In this document: positions 24,257 to 34,258 of the stretch, one piece after another | Layout: each line of letters starts with the position of its first letter | Position numbering within the stretch: the first letter of the stretch is position 1 | Origin: Pseudomonas sp. v388 | GTDB lineage: Bacteria > Pseudomonadota > Gammaproteobacteria > Pseudomonadales > Pseudomonadaceae | Length of the DNA: 64,000 nucleotides | Direction: 5' to 3' | Assembly (NCBI RefSeq): GCF_003935425.1 | Contig: NZ_RHQN01000003.1 | Location: 434,001-498,000 of the forward strand | Notes under the pieces: model-generated | What the model saw: only the letters and a program-made list of their open reading frames with translations | The model's database searches: none | What the model was told of the DNA's origin: nothing | Made by a program: the position numbers and the translations under genes

Positions 24257-25123
24257 ATGGACCGCGTACGTAACCTCCTGGAGCAGATCCAGGGCCGACT
24301 CGATGAGCTGAACAAGGCCGAGCGCAAAGTCGCCGAGGTGATCCTGCTCAACCCTCAGATGGCGACGCGGCTGAGCATTGCAGCCCTCGCCCAGGCCGCG
24401 AAAGTCAGCGAGCCTACGGTCAACCGTTTCTGCCGCTCGTTCAACGTCAGCGGCTATCCGGAACTCAAGCTGCAACTGGCGCAGAGCCTGGCCAGCGGCG
24501 CGGCCTACGTGAGCCGCGCGGTGGAAGCCGACGATAATCCCGAGGCGTATACCCAGAAGATCTTCGGCAGCGCCATTGCGTCGCTGGACAGCGCCTGCCA
24601 GCAACTGGACCCGGCGCTGATCAGCAAGTCGGTGGACATGCTGATCCAGGCACGGCAGATCCACTTCTTCGGCCTCGGCGCTTCGGCGCCGGTGGCGCTG
24701 GACGCACAGCACAAGTTCTTCCGCTTCAACCTGGCCGTCACGGCCCATGCCGATGTGCTGATGCAGCGCATGATTGCGTCCGTCGCGCATACCGGTGAAC
24801 TGTTCGTGATCATTTCCTACACCGGTCGTACCCGCGAGCTGGTGGAAGTGGCCCGTATCGCCCGGGCCAACGGCGCTTCGGTACTGGGCTTGACCGCCGC
24901 CGGCTCGCCGTTGGCCCAGGCCAGCACGGTGAGTCTCAACATTCCTCTGCCGGAAGACACCGACATCTACATGCCGATGACCTCCCGGATCATCCAGCTC
25001 ACGGTGCTGGACGTCCTCGCCACCGGCATGACCCTGCGCCGCGGCGTCGACTTCCAGCCGCACCTGCGCAAAATCAAGGAAAGCCTCAACGACAGCCGTT
25101 ATCCGGTGGAAGATCAGGGGTAA
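24257..25123 (+). CDS. hexR: HexR transcriptional repressor of glucose metabolism
   Basis: RpiR-family regulator, 288 residues: an N-terminal helix-turn-helix ([24 protein letters not shown], about residues 35-60) and a C-terminal SIS sugar-phosphate domain ([39 protein letters not shown]). In pseudomonads it represses zwf-pgl-eda, edd and gap and is released by KDPG. AAGGA lies 6 bases before the ATG. It faces zwf across a shared operator and converges on the mutarotase gene over a REP array. Confidence 0.94.
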   Translation: MDRVRNLLEQIQGRLDELNKAERKVAEVILLNPQMATRLSIAALAQAAKVSEPTVNRFCRSFNVSGYPELKLQLAQSLASGAAYVSRAVEADDNPEAYTQKIFGSAIASLDSACQQLDPALISKSVDMLIQARQIHFFGLGASAPVALDAQHKFFRFNLAVTAHADVLMQRMIASVAHTGELFVIISYTGRTRELVEVARIARANGASVLGLTAAGSPLAQASTVSLNIPLPEDTDIYMPMTSRIIQLTVLDVLATGMTLRRGVDFQPHLRKIKESLNDSRYPVEDQG

Positions 25124-25133
25124 CAGCCCCAAC

Positions 25134-25840
25134 GCCCTGCGCGTCAGATCGCGACCAAGGTCGCTCCTACAATGGTCGCGGCTTACGTGATCCTGTAGGA
25201 GACAGCTCGCTGGCGAAGACGGTGTTCCAGGCAATGGATCAACTGCGTATGTACCCATTTTCCTGCCGCTGCGCGCCAGATCGCGACCAAGGTCGCTCCT
25301 GCAACGGTCGCGGCGTACCGCGTTCTGTAGGAGACAGCTTGCTGGCGAAGACGACGTTTCAGGCGGTGGGTCAGCTGTGGATGTACCCATTTTGGCTGCC
25401 GCTGCGCGCCAGATCGCGACCAAGGTCGCTCCCACAACGGTCGCGGCGTACGTGATCCTGTAGGAGACAGCTTGCTGGCGAAGACGGTGTTTCAGGCGGT
25501 GGATCAGCTGCGGATGTACCGTTGTTCGCTGCCGCTGCGCGCCAGATCGCGACCAAGGTCGCTCCTACAACGGTCGCGGCGTACGTGATCCTGTAGGAGA
25601 CAGCTTGCTGGCGAAGGCGGTGGTTCGGGCAATGGATCAGCTGCGTATGTACCCATTTTCCTGCCGCTGCGCGCCAGATCGCGACCAAGGTCGCTCCTAC
25701 AACGGTCGCGGCGTACCGCGTTCTGTAGGAGACAGCTTGCTGGCGAAGACGGTATTCCAGGCAATGGATCTGCTGCGGACGTACCCTTTTTGCTGCCGCT
25801 GCGCGGCAGATCGCGACCAAGGTCGCTCCTGCAGAGACAG
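25134..25840. repeat. Tandem REP/BIME array, about 132.5-bp period
   Basis: The segment AGATCGCGACCAAGGTCGC starts at 25146, 25278, 25411, 25544, 25676 and 25808, so the spacing is 132 or 133 bases throughout. Each unit has a GCGACC/GGTCGC palindrome, a link with TACAACGGTCGCGGCGTAC, an inverted REP (TGTAGGAGACAGCTTGCTGG) and a variable 50-base tail ending GCTGCCGCTGCGCGCC. Five full units and one partial unit fill the 744-base gap between convergent hexR and the mutarotase gene. Long open frames through it on the minus strand are repeat artefacts. Confidence 0.92.
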
Positions 25841-25867
25841 CGGCGCACTCGGCATTTACGAACGTTC

Positions 25868-26737
25868 TCAGCCTGCCAGCCGGGCCTGTAGCCTGATCCC
25901 GGTCTGCTGGCCTGGCTCGAGGCTGAAGCTGTCTCCGGCTGCGGCTTCGACGCGGACGAAGCCGGTGGTTTCGTTGCCGGCCACGCCCAGCAACGGGCGG
26001 CTTCCGGGGTGCCAGATCACGGTGTTGGGGCTGTCGCCGGTGTCGATGGTGAAACGACGCTGCCAAGCCTGGTCTTCCAGCTGCACCGCTCCTTCATGCT
26101 CGAACGTCCGCTGACAGCCTCCCGCCGGCCGTAGCTCGCCTTCCTGCTGGCAGGACTGGCGACGCAGTTCGTCGTAACCCTGCGCACCTTCCAGGCCTTG
26201 TACCGCCACGTCTTCCACATCGCTGATCCGCCAATAGGCATGCAGGGCGTGGCTGAAATGGCAAGGCTCGCTGTCTTCGTGGCGAGTGCTCAGCCGCAGG
26301 TCCATGCCCTGGCCCAGTTCAGCGTGCAGGTCCACCTGCCAGTCCCACAGCTGCAATCGCCAGTGCAGGATGACGCCCGCCTCGCTTTCCCCGCTGTCCA
26401 CCAGTTTCCAGTCCAGCAAACGCCCCCAACCATGAGCCGGCCAGCCGCTTTCACCCGGATGCCGCCCGTACCACGGCCAGCACACCGGCACGCCGCCGCG
26501 AATCGCGCCGACCTGCGGCCACTGCGCCGCGCACCACAGCCAGGGCTTTTGCCCGCGCGGCTGGAAGTGCAGCAACTGGGCACCCTGTCGGCTGAACACC
26601 GCATGACACTGTGGATGGTCGATCACCAGCACTTCACGATGCTGGTAGCGCTCCCACTCAAAGACCGGTCGGGCACGGCGGGAACTGAAGAAACGTTGCA
26701 AGGGATGTTCGAACGGCTGCTCATCCTTGATGCCCAT
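25868..26737 (-). CDS. D-hexose-6-phosphate mutarotase (YeaD-like)
   Basis: Interconverts the anomers of hexose-6-phosphates; aldose-1-epimerase fold. The 289-residue product has the family signatures QGAQLLHFQPRGQKPWLW, IRGGVPVCWPWYG, HGWGRLLDW, HFSHALHAYWRISD and the C-terminal VIWHPGS. The ATG at 26737 has GAGG 9 bases upstream; an earlier in-frame opening crosses the oprB terminator and is rejected. It lies downstream of oprB on the same strand and supports the glucose pathway. The REP array follows its stop. Confidence 0.85.
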   Translation of the reverse strand: MGIKDEQPFEHPLQRFFSSRRARPVFEWERYQHREVLVIDHPQCHAVFSRQGAQLLHFQPRGQKPWLWCAAQWPQVGAIRGGVPVCWPWYGRHPGESGWPAHGWGRLLDWKLVDSGESEAGVILHWRLQLWDWQVDLHAELGQGMDLRLSTRHEDSEPCHFSHALHAYWRISDVEDVAVQGLEGAQGYDELRRQSCQQEGELRPAGGCQRTFEHEGAVQLEDQAWQRRFTIDTGDSPNTVIWHPGSRPLLGVAGNETTGFVRVEAAAGDSFSLEPGQQTGIRLQARLAG

Positions 26738-26773
26738 CGCCAACGACCTCTGAAATAAAAAAATCCACCGCCA

Positions 26774-26803
26774 TAAAAAAAGACGGGCAGCCAGGCTGCC
26801 CGC
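26774..26803 (-). terminator. Terminator after oprB
   Basis: On the minus strand GCGGGCAGCC TGGCTGCCCGTC is followed by seven T. The stem is 9-10 bases of nearly pure GC, 42 bases past the oprB stop. Confidence 0.88.
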
Positions 26804-26844
26804 AAAGCACACACGATCCCCGATCGCTTGCAGCGTTTGATCGC

Positions 26845-28206
26845 TTAGAACTTGGACTGAATCTTCAGACCGGCCACAAAGGCGTCATCCACCTGATCCA
26901 CACCACCTGGGTGCTTGATGTATTGCAGGTTCGGACGCACGGTCAGCCAGTCAGTGACGTGGAAGCCGTAGTAGATCTCGGAGTTGTATTCAGTGTCCTG
27001 CACCGGCAGGTAGCCCGGGTTGTCATAGTCGTTGATGCCGCTGATCTGGTTAGCCAGACGCACCCGGTCCTGCACGTCGTCGTTGACGTGGATACGGGCG
27101 ATACCGATACCGATGTCATCCTTGGGACGCGAGTTGAACGGGCCTTTGTAGGTCAGGCCGATCTGCTGGTAGTTGTCGACGAAGTTGGTGTCCTTGTCAT
27201 GCATGGTGGCGTTGGCAAAGATACTCAGGCCTCGGGACGCATCGCCGCCGTGGGAGGTCAGTTGCTGTTGAACGACCACCCACCAGCCGTGCTTGCTGCT
27301 GTGGGACTTGAACGCCGCGCCGGTAACCGGTTGTGGCTGGCCATTGACGTCTTCATACACGTCGTCGGCGTTCGGCGTGCTCTTGTAGAAACCGACCCGG
27401 TATTCGCCTGGCAGCGAATTGAAAGTGGGCGTCCACACCAGCTCTACCGGCAGGATCATGCCTTCGGTGCCGCTGCCGCTGAGTTTGAAGCCGTTACCGG
27501 TTTCCAGGTTGGACGGGTTCTGCTCGTACACACCGACCTGAGCGTAGACTTCAGGCGTGATGTTGTACTTGATGCGCAACGCCCATTGGCTGATTGGCCA
27601 GTTGTACCAGGTGTTGACGTAGTTACCGACCTGCGAGCCGCAGAACGACAGGTTCTGGAAGTCGCAAGGGAAGCTGTTGAAGTCTTCGCCCGGACCGAAA
27701 CGACCGGCCTTGACGTCCAGCGCGCCGTCGAAATATTTCTGCTTGACCCACAACTGCGTCAGACGCCAGGTCTGACCACGACCCCAGACTTCCTGCGAGG
27801 AACTGAGGGTGCCGGCGCGCGGGTCGCCGATGCGGTCGTTGGAAATGTTGCGACCGCTACGTTCGGTGATCGCGAGCTTGAACTCGGCATCCTGCCAGCC
27901 GAAGACTTTCTGCAGATCGATCTTCACGCCGAGCGCGAACTGGTCGCTGTAGCGGCCGGTGGTGTCGTCGTTGTAGCCGCCGTCCAGGTTACTCGCCATT
28001 TCAGACACGTATTCGAGCGAGAAGTCATAACCCTTTTCCAGCAACTCGGTCCGCGTGCCGCCCCAATCGCCCGTCATCCAGGGCGAGTTGGCATCGAATG
28101 CGTCGGCCGCGTAAACGCTGCCACCGGCCAGACTCATTGCACCCACTACCGACAGCTTGCGCACCAACTCGAACCGGGAAAGCGATTTAGCCTTGTTCTT
28201 CTTCAT
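26845..28206 (-). CDS. oprB: Carbohydrate-selective porin OprB
   Basis: Outer-membrane channel for glucose and related sugars. The 453-residue precursor has a basic N-terminus and signal peptide (cleavage near SVYA before ADAFD). The body shows the OprB pattern WMTGDWGGTRTELLEKGYDFSLEY, alternating beta-strands and the terminal aromatic strand VAGLKIQSKF. The ATG at 28206 has GAGGA 8 bases upstream, and an A-rich Crc-type motif sits just before it. Last gene of the gts operon, 131 bases after gtsD. Confidence 0.92.
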   Translation of the reverse strand: MKKNKAKSLSRFELVRKLSVVGAMSLAGGSVYAADAFDANSPWMTGDWGGTRTELLEKGYDFSLEYVSEMASNLDGGYNDDTTGRYSDQFALGVKIDLQKVFGWQDAEFKLAITERSGRNISNDRIGDPRAGTLSSSQEVWGRGQTWRLTQLWVKQKYFDGALDVKAGRFGPGEDFNSFPCDFQNLSFCGSQVGNYVNTWYNWPISQWALRIKYNITPEVYAQVGVYEQNPSNLETGNGFKLSGSGTEGMILPVELVWTPTFNSLPGEYRVGFYKSTPNADDVYEDVNGQPQPVTGAAFKSHSSKHGWWVVVQQQLTSHGGDASRGLSIFANATMHDKDTNFVDNYQQIGLTYKGPFNSRPKDDIGIGIARIHVNDDVQDRVRLANQISGINDYDNPGYLPVQDTEYNSEIYYGFHVTDWLTVRPNLQYIKHPGGVDQVDDAFVAGLKIQSKF

Positions 28207-28222
28207 CCCATAAATCCTCGTT

Positions 28223-28233
28223 TTATTGTTATT
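28223..28233 (-). promoter_or_regulatory. Crc/Hfq A-rich motif in the oprB leader
   Basis: On the gene strand AATAACAATAA lies 3 bases upstream of the GAGGA ribosome site. It fits AANAANAA, the catabolite-repression activity motif bound by Hfq with Crc in Pseudomonas mRNAs. Confidence 0.6.
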
Positions 28234-28337
28234 AGCTTTAGGTGTACGTCCTGCTTGCATCACTGCTTCGTGTTCGCCGGTGACCGCCTTCGTCGCAGAG
28301 GCCGTCGACCGACTGTGCTCGTCAAGGAATCAACGAT

Positions 28338-29498
28338 TCATTTGCGGCCGATCTGGGTCACATTGCCGACCCGGTCAGCCACTGGCTGCTTTCCCAGCAC
28401 GCCCAGGCGCTCACCGCTCTGCGCGTCGAAGATCAGGACCTTGGTCGGGTCGAACTGCAGGGTCAGGCTCTCGCCCACCAGCGGCGCGACATCCGGTGCG
28501 AGGCGGCAGCAGACCTTGCTCTGGTTGAGATGGACGAACACCAGCGTGTCCGGTCCGGTGGGCTCGGTGACCTGCACTTCGGCGCGGATGGTCGGCAGGC
28601 CGCTGGTGTCGCTGGCGGCCAGCATGATCTGCTCGGGGCGAATGCCAAGGATGATTTCCCGATCCTCAAGGCCCGCGTCGGTCACGCCCACCGGCAGCTC
28701 GCAACGCGCCTGGCCGCTGTCGAGCAAGGCCACCAGCTGGCCGTCCTTGCGTTGCAGGCGCAGAGGTATGAAGTTCATCGGCGGCGAACCGATGAAGCTG
28801 GCGACGAACAGGTTGGCCGGATCGTTGTAGATCTGTTTCGGGGTGCCGAACTGCTGAACGATGCCGTCCTTCATGACCGCCACTTTGTCGCCCAGGGTCA
28901 TGGCCTCGATCTGGTCGTGGGTCACGTAGACGGTGGTGGTCTTGAGACGCTGGTGCATCAGCTTCATTTCAGTGCGCATCTCAACCCGCAGCTTGGCGTC
29001 GAGGTTGGACAGCGGTTCGTCGAACAGGTAAATCTTGGGGCGTCGCGCCAACGCACGACCCATGGCCACCCGCTGCTGCTGGCCGCCGGACAGCTGGCCC
29101 GGCTTGCGGTTGAGCAGATGTTCGATCTGCAACAGTTTGGCGACCCGCGCCACTTCCTCTTCGATGGCAGCCGGGGCCATTTTGCGAATCTTCAGGCCGA
29201 AGGCGATGTTTTCCCGCACGCTCATGGTCGGATACAGCGCGTAGGACTGGAACACCATGGCGATGTCGCGATCCTTGGGGCTGGTGCCACTGACATCGTC
29301 GCCGTCGATCAGGATCGCGCCGCCGCTGATGGTTTCCAGCCCGGCGATGCAGTTCATCAAGGTGGATTTGCCGCAGCCCGACGGCCCGACCAGAATCAGG
29401 AACTCGCCGTCCTTGATCGACAGCTCGATGTTCTTGAGGGTGTCGGGCAGGTTGGCGCCGTAGGTCTTGTTTACGTTACGCAGTTCGAGAGTTGCCAT
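28338..29498 (-). CDS. gtsD: Glucose ABC transporter ATP-binding subunit
   Basis: MalK-family ATPase that drives sugar uptake. The 386-residue protein has Walker [10 protein letters not shown] (38-46), a Q-loop in VFQSYALYP, the signature LSGGQQQR, Walker B IYLFDEP, the H-loop [14 protein letters not shown] and a C-terminal regulatory TOBE domain from about residue 235. GGGG lies 6-7 bases before the ATG and the gtsC stop is 2 bases upstream, so translation is coupled. Called mglA or gltK in some annotations. Confidence 0.92.
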   Translation of the reverse strand: MATLELRNVNKTYGANLPDTLKNIELSIKDGEFLILVGPSGCGKSTLMNCIAGLETISGGAILIDGDDVSGTSPKDRDIAMVFQSYALYPTMSVRENIAFGLKIRKMAPAAIEEEVARVAKLLQIEHLLNRKPGQLSGGQQQRVAMGRALARRPKIYLFDEPLSNLDAKLRVEMRTEMKLMHQRLKTTTVYVTHDQIEAMTLGDKVAVMKDGIVQQFGTPKQIYNDPANLFVASFIGSPPMNFIPLRLQRKDGQLVALLDSGQARCELPVGVTDAGLEDREIILGIRPEQIMLAASDTSGLPTIRAEVQVTEPTGPDTLVFVHLNQSKVCCRLAPDVAPLVGESLTLQFDPTKVLIFDAQSGERLGVLGKQPVADRVGNVTQIGRK

Positions 29499-29500
29499 GA

Positions 29501-30346
29501 TTACCCCTTGACCGCGCCGGCCGTGAGCCCGCGCAGGAAATACTTGCCGGCCAGTACGTAGACCAGCAGTGTCGGCAGCCCGGCGATCATCGCCGCCGCC
29601 ATATCAACGTTGTACTCCTTGGCCCCGGTGCTGGTGTTGACCAGGTTGTTGAGGGCCACGGTGACCGGCTGGGATTCGCCGCTGGAGAACACCACACCGA
29701 ACAGGAAATCGTTCCAGATCTGGGTGAACTGCCAGATCAGGCAGACCATGACGATCGGCGTCGACATGGGCAGGATGATGCGCCAGAAGATGGTGAAAAA
29801 CCCGGCGCCGTCCAGGCGTGCCGCGCGCACCAGTGCATCCGGGACGCTCACGTAGTAGTTGCGGAAAAACAGCGTGGTGAACGCCAGGCCGTACACGACG
29901 TGAACGAACACCAGCCCGGTGGTGGTACTCGCCAGGCCCATCTTGCCGAGGGTGAAGGATGCCGGCAGCAACACGGTCTGGAACGGCAGGAAGCAGCCGA
30001 ACAGCAGCAGGCCGAAGAACAGTTGCGAGCCACGGAAGCGCCACATCGACAGTACGTAGCCGTTCAACGCCCCAATGGCGGTGGAGATGATCACAGCCGG
30101 AACCGTGATCTTGATCGAGTTCCAGAAGTAACCGTCGACGATGTCCCAGGCTTTCACCCAGCCGATCACGGTCACCACGCTCGGCCAGCTCAGCAGGTTG
30201 CCGACGCCGATGTCTTCGGGGGTCTTGAAGCTGGTCAGCAGCATGACCACCAGCGGCACCAGGTAGACCAGGCACGCCAGCAGCAGCACCGCGTGAATCA
30301 GGATCCGGCTGAAGCTGATGCCGGGTTTTCCAACATGACTAGTCAT
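29501..30346 (-). CDS. gtsC: Glucose ABC transporter permease GtsC
   Basis: MalG-type inner-membrane permease, 281 residues with six predicted helices. The EAA loop that contacts the ATPase reads AARLDGAGFFTIFWRIILP at about residues 185-203. Its start overlaps the gtsB stop by 8 bases. Pairs with GtsB to form the channel. Confidence 0.9.
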   Translation of the reverse strand: MTSHVGKPGISFSRILIHAVLLLACLVYLVPLVVMLLTSFKTPEDIGVGNLLSWPSVVTVIGWVKAWDIVDGYFWNSIKITVPAVIISTAIGALNGYVLSMWRFRGSQLFFGLLLFGCFLPFQTVLLPASFTLGKMGLASTTTGLVFVHVVYGLAFTTLFFRNYYVSVPDALVRAARLDGAGFFTIFWRIILPMSTPIVMVCLIWQFTQIWNDFLFGVVFSSGESQPVTVALNNLVNTSTGAKEYNVDMAAAMIAGLPTLLVYVLAGKYFLRGLTAGAVKG

Positions 30347-31247
30347 GGCGTTTGGTCCTCAGCTCGGAATACAGGTACGGCACCAGAATTGCCAGGATCG
30401 CGCCGAGCATCAGAATCGCACTGGCCGAGCCCATGCCCATCTGGCCGCGGCTGAAGGTGAAGGAGTACATGAACATGGCGGGGAGGTCCGAGGAATAGCC
30501 GGGGCCACCGGCGGTCATCGCCGCGACCAGGTCGAAACTCTTGATGGCGATGTGCGCCAGGATCATGACCGCGCTGAAAAACACCGGACGCAGGCTGGGC
30601 AGCACCACGCGCCAGTAGATGCGCGGCAGGCTGGCACCGTCCATTTGTGCGGCACGGATGATCGACTGATCGACGCCGCGCAAACCGGCGAGAAACAAGG
30701 CCATCACGAAGCCCGAGGATTGCCAGACAGCGGCGATCACCAGGCAGTACACGACGCGGTCCGGATCGACCAGCCAGTCCAGGCGAAAGCCTTCCCAGCC
30801 CCAGTCACGCAGCATCTTGTCCAGGCCCAGGCCTGGATTGAGCAGCCACTTCCAGGCCGTGCCGGTGACGATCATCGACAGCGCCATCGGGTACAGATAA
30901 ATGGTGCGGATCGCGCCTTCGCGGCGGATGCGCTGATCCAGCAGCACCGCGAGAATGACGCCGACCACCAGGCTGATGGCGATGAACATGCCGCCGAAAA
31001 CCGCCAGGTTCTTGCTCGCCACCCACCAACGATCGTTCTCCATGAGCCGCGCGTACTGCGCTGCGCCGACCCACTTGTAGCTGGGCAGGAAAGTCGAATT
31101 GGTGAAGGACAGAACGAAGGTCCACAGGATGTAGCCGTAGAATCCCACCAACACGATGAACATGCTGGGCGCCAATACCAACTTGGGCAGCCAGCGTTGC
31201 AGCGCATCCAGTGGTGAGGCTTTGCTGAACACAGCGACAGAGCTCAT
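30339..31247 (-). CDS. gtsB: Glucose ABC transporter permease GtsB
   Basis: MalF-type permease, 302 residues, six or more helices (first: LVLAPSMFIVLVGFYGYILW). The EAA loop reads AAQMDGASLPRIYWRVVLPSL. I used the ATG at 31247 with a GGAG 11 bases upstream; an in-frame opening to 31283 is less likely. It follows gtsA after 103 bases. Confidence 0.9.
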   Translation of the reverse strand: MSSVAVFSKASPLDALQRWLPKLVLAPSMFIVLVGFYGYILWTFVLSFTNSTFLPSYKWVGAAQYARLMENDRWWVASKNLAVFGGMFIAISLVVGVILAVLLDQRIRREGAIRTIYLYPMALSMIVTGTAWKWLLNPGLGLDKMLRDWGWEGFRLDWLVDPDRVVYCLVIAAVWQSSGFVMALFLAGLRGVDQSIIRAAQMDGASLPRIYWRVVLPSLRPVFFSAVMILAHIAIKSFDLVAAMTAGGPGYSSDLPAMFMYSFTFSRGQMGMGSASAILMLGAILAILVPYLYSELRTKRHD

Positions 31248-31350
31248 CGGAATATCCACTCCAGTAAATCGAATCCGGGCCACAGTCGTGCGTGAAACCG
31301 GGAAACGGTTTCATCAGCACGAACTGCGGCTGGAGGTCAGGTAATGCGGG

Positions 31351-32637
31351 CTATCGGGCCGCCTTGATGGCAGCGGCCAGTTTCTTGGCAGCCGCAGCGG
31401 GGTCCGCAGCCGGGTCGTTGATGTAGTTGGTCACCACGTCAAAGAAAGCGCCCTGTACGGCAAGGGTAGTCGCCATATTGTGAGCCATGCTCGGTTGCAG
31501 ACCACCGTTCTTCGAATCGGCCAGGAAATCCTTGGCGGCGGTTTGCGCGCAGGAGTCGAAACCGTACTTGCCCATGTCGGCCAGCATGTCGTTTCGCACC
31601 GGGATCGAGCCCTTGTTGATGCTGAAGACCTTCTGGAACTCTTCGCCCAGCGCGACCTTGGCCAGATCCTGCTGCGCAGCCGTCGTGCCTTCGTTCTTCT
31701 GTTTGAACACGGCCATGGAGTCGATGTTGTAGGTGAACGCCTTGTCGGTGCCCGGGAACGCTACGCATTGGTAGTCGGTACCGGCGACTTTCTTGGCAGC
31801 GGTCCACTCGCTCTTGGCCCAGTCGCCCATGATCTGCATGCCGGCCTTGCCATTGATGACGTCGGCGGCGGCGATGTTCCAGTCACGGCCCGCGCGGTTG
31901 GGGTCCATGTAGGTAGCGACCTTTTTCAGCTCGGTGAGCGACTTGACCATTTCAGGGCCAGTCAGGGCGTCGCTGTCCAGGTCCACCAGTGCTTTCTTGT
32001 AACCGTCGGCGCCCATGACCGAGAGCACCACGGCTTCGAATACCGTGCTGTCCTGCCATGGCTGGCCGCCGTGAGCCAGCGGGATCAGGCCTGCGGCCCT
32101 GAGCTTGTCGCCGGCTGCGTAGAATTCTTCAAGGGTGGCAGGCGGCTTTTCGATACCGGCTTTCTTGAAGGCGGCCGGGCTGATCCACAGCCAGTTGACG
32201 CGGTGAATGTTGACCGGCACGGCCACGTATTCACCGTCGTACTTCACGGTATCGGAGACTTTCTTGTCCAGCAGCGAATCCCACTTCTCCTGCTTGGCGA
32301 CGTCCTTGAGCGCGTCGGTGTCCAGCAGGCCGGTGGAGGCCCATTCCTGAATGTCGGGGCCTTTGATCTGGGCGACGCCCGGCGGGTTGCCGGCCACGGC
32401 GCGGCTCTTGAGCACGGTCATGGCTGTCGAGCCGCCACCGCCGGCAACGGCGCCGTCTTTCCAGGTGAAGCCGTCTTTCTCGACCTGTGCCTTGAGAACA
32501 TCGACTGCCGCCTTTTCACCACCCGAAGTCCACCAGTGCACGACTTCGACGGTGCCCTTGGATTCAGCGGCGGAGGCGCTCAGCGGGAACAACGAGGCGA
32601 GGGAAATGACGACGGCGAGACGCGAAAATGAATTCAT
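31351..32637 (-). CDS. gtsA: Glucose-binding periplasmic protein GtsA
   Basis: Family 1 extracellular solute-binding protein that delivers glucose to GtsBC. The 428-residue precursor has a signal peptide ending SASA before [18 protein letters not shown], the usual N-terminus of this family. Aromatic and acidic residues typical of sugar sites ([25 protein letters not shown]) are present. First gene of gtsABCD-oprB. AAAGG lies 6 bases before the ATG and is directly preceded by an A-rich Crc-type motif. Confidence 0.93.
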   Translation of the reverse strand: MNSFSRLAVVISLASLFPLSASAAESKGTVEVVHWWTSGGEKAAVDVLKAQVEKDGFTWKDGAVAGGGGSTAMTVLKSRAVAGNPPGVAQIKGPDIQEWASTGLLDTDALKDVAKQEKWDSLLDKKVSDTVKYDGEYVAVPVNIHRVNWLWISPAAFKKAGIEKPPATLEEFYAAGDKLRAAGLIPLAHGGQPWQDSTVFEAVVLSVMGADGYKKALVDLDSDALTGPEMVKSLTELKKVATYMDPNRAGRDWNIAAADVINGKAGMQIMGDWAKSEWTAAKKVAGTDYQCVAFPGTDKAFTYNIDSMAVFKQKNEGTTAAQQDLAKVALGEEFQKVFSINKGSIPVRNDMLADMGKYGFDSCAQTAAKDFLADSKNGGLQPSMAHNMATTLAVQGAFFDVVTNYINDPAADPAAAAKKLAAAIKAAR

Positions 32638-32648
32638 CGAAAGGACCT

Positions 32649-32661
32649 TTATTGTTGTTAT
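32649..32661 (-). promoter_or_regulatory. Crc/Hfq A-rich motif in the gtsA leader
   Basis: On the gene strand ATAACAACAATAA abuts the AAAGG ribosome site. It contains AACAACAA, a direct match to AANAANAA, so Hfq/Crc binding would block ribosome access. Confidence 0.6.
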
Positions 32662-32776
32662 GCCTGAGCAAGTCTGATGCTTGCGCTTGCGGGGAGTCTA
32701 ACCAAGCCATGTCGGGTGACGGTAACGAAGGGATGCGTGAATGTCACCAGACTGTGACATTGGACATACCAAGCAC

Positions 32777-34258
32777 TCATTCCACCGACCTGGGCAGATA
32801 CAACGTCACTCGCAGTCCGCCGTCGCGCAAGTTCTGCAGGCTGACTTCGCCGCCATGGCTGTGGGCAATGTTGCGGGCGATGCCCAGGCCCAGGCCGTAA
32901 CCCTGTTGCTGATTGCCCGCCAGGCGGAAGTGCGGCTCGAACACATGTTCCAGCCTTTGCTCGGGCACGCCCGGGCCTTCGTCGTCCACGTGCAGGACGA
33001 ATGCCAGCGGATTGTCTTCGACCTTCAAATGAGCGCGATGGCCGTACTTGAGGGCGTTGTCGATGAGGTTGCCGATGCAGCGTTTGAGCGCCAGTGGCTT
33101 GCCGGGGTAAGGGGCCAGCGCGGCGCCATGTTGAGTGACGCGCCCTTGCCCGTCGGGTCGCAGGTAGGGCTCCACCAGACACTCGATTAACGCGTTGAGG
33201 TCCACCGGCTCGATGTTTTCGTGGATGTCCGTATCCTTGACGCACTGCAGCGCGCCCTTGACCAACAGCTCCAGTTCGTCGAGGTCACGGCCGAAGCGGG
33301 TCTGCAACTGTTCGTCTTCCAGCAGCTCGACCCGCAGCCGCAGACGCGTGATCGGCGTGCGCAGATCGTGGGAAATGGCGCTGAACAGCTGGCCGCGCTC
33401 AGTCAGGTAACGGCTGATGCGGGTGCGCATGGCATTGAACGCGCGGCTGACTTCCACCACCTCGCTGCCGCCGCCCTCCACCACCGGTTCGACCTCCGCG
33501 CCGAGCGACATGTCCCGCGCCGCCCGCGCCAGGCGCTTGAGCGGGCGACTCTGCCAATGCACCAGCAAACCGATGAACAGCAGCAAAAATGCGCTGGTCA
33601 GGAAAATGAACCAGACCTGCTGGACCGGCAGCTCCTGTTCTTCCAGCGAGGTGTAGGGTTCGGGCAGCAGCGACGCGATATAGAACCACTCGCCGGGCGC
33701 CAGCTCGATCTGCGTGACCAGCACCGGCGGATTGACCGGTTCCAGGGTCAGCGCGTAGTGCGCCCAGGAGCGCGGCAGTTCGTCCAGCTTCAGGCCGCTG
33801 TTGAAAATACGCAGATCATCGGGCCTGACGAACCATACGGCGATATTCGGCTCCTTGCCCAGATGCTGGCGCAACACCTCGCCCACGACATCCAGCACCG
33901 CCTGCTTGCGTGGCGTGGGCTGCAACAGCTGCATGTCCAGCGGGTGATTGTTGAGTGACACCACGAACCGCGTACCGCCCATGCTGCGCAGCTGATCCAG
34001 TACCAGCGGGCGATAGGCCACCGGCAACGAGCGGAAGTAACTGACGCTGGCGGCCATGGAGTACGCCAGGCTGCGGGCGCTGGTCACCAGGCCTTCCATC
34101 TGCGTGGCACGCAGCTGCGACAACCAGATCACGCTGGACAAGGTCTGCGCCAACAGCACCGCCAGCAAGGTCAGCAGCAACATGCGCCCCAGCAGCGAGC
34201 GGGGCAGCGGCAGGCGACGCTTCACGACAGGCGACGCGTTAATAACCGCCGCCCGCAT
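32777..34258 (-). CDS. gtrS: Sensor histidine kinase GtrS
   Basis: Inner-membrane kinase paired with GltR. The 493-residue protein has helix 1 (LLGRMLLLTLLAVLLAQTL), a periplasmic sensor of about 150 residues, helix 2 (WFIFLTSAFLLLFIGLLV), HAMP, His297 in SAISHDLRTPITRL, and an HATPase domain (GNLIDNALKYG, DEGPGV, GYGLGLGIA). In P. aeruginosa GtrS responds to 2-ketogluconate and 6-phosphogluconate and controls glucose uptake genes. The ATG at 34258 overlaps gltR by 20 bases; a GTG at 34225 is an alternative start. It lies between gltR and the gts genes. Confidence 0.9.
   Translation of the reverse strand: MRAAVINASPVVKRRLPLPRSLLGRMLLLTLLAVLLAQTLSSVIWLSQLRATQMEGLVTSARSLAYSMAASVSYFRSLPVAYRPLVLDQLRSMGGTRFVVSLNNHPLDMQLLQPTPRKQAVLDVVGEVLRQHLGKEPNIAVWFVRPDDLRIFNSGLKLDELPRSWAHYALTLEPVNPPVLVTQIELAPGEWFYIASLLPEPYTSLEEQELPVQQVWFIFLTSAFLLLFIGLLVHWQSRPLKRLARAARDMSLGAEVEPVVEGGGSEVVEVSRAFNAMRTRISRYLTERGQLFSAISHDLRTPITRLRLRVELLEDEQLQTRFGRDLDELELLVKGALQCVKDTDIHENIEPVDLNALIECLVEPYLRPDGQGRVTQHGAALAPYPGKPLALKRCIGNLIDNALKYGHRAHLKVEDNPLAFVLHVDDEGPGVPEQRLEHVFEPHFRLAGNQQQGYGLGLGIARNIAHSHGGEVSLQNLRDGGLRVTLYLPRSVE

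Noticed and set aside
25134-25840. Regular direct repeats, considered as a CRISPR array
   Set aside because: Units are 132-133 bases with similar content throughout and no unique spacers; no cas genes nearby.
25134-25848. Minus-strand open frames through the repeat array that translate to repeated SDLGRDLARSG-type peptides
   Set aside because: They are the REP units read in frame; there is no ribosome site, and the period and hairpins explain them.
26911-28830. 639-codon plus-strand frame across oprB and the gtsD end
   Set aside because: It crosses two real genes in antisense and has no ribosome site or domain.
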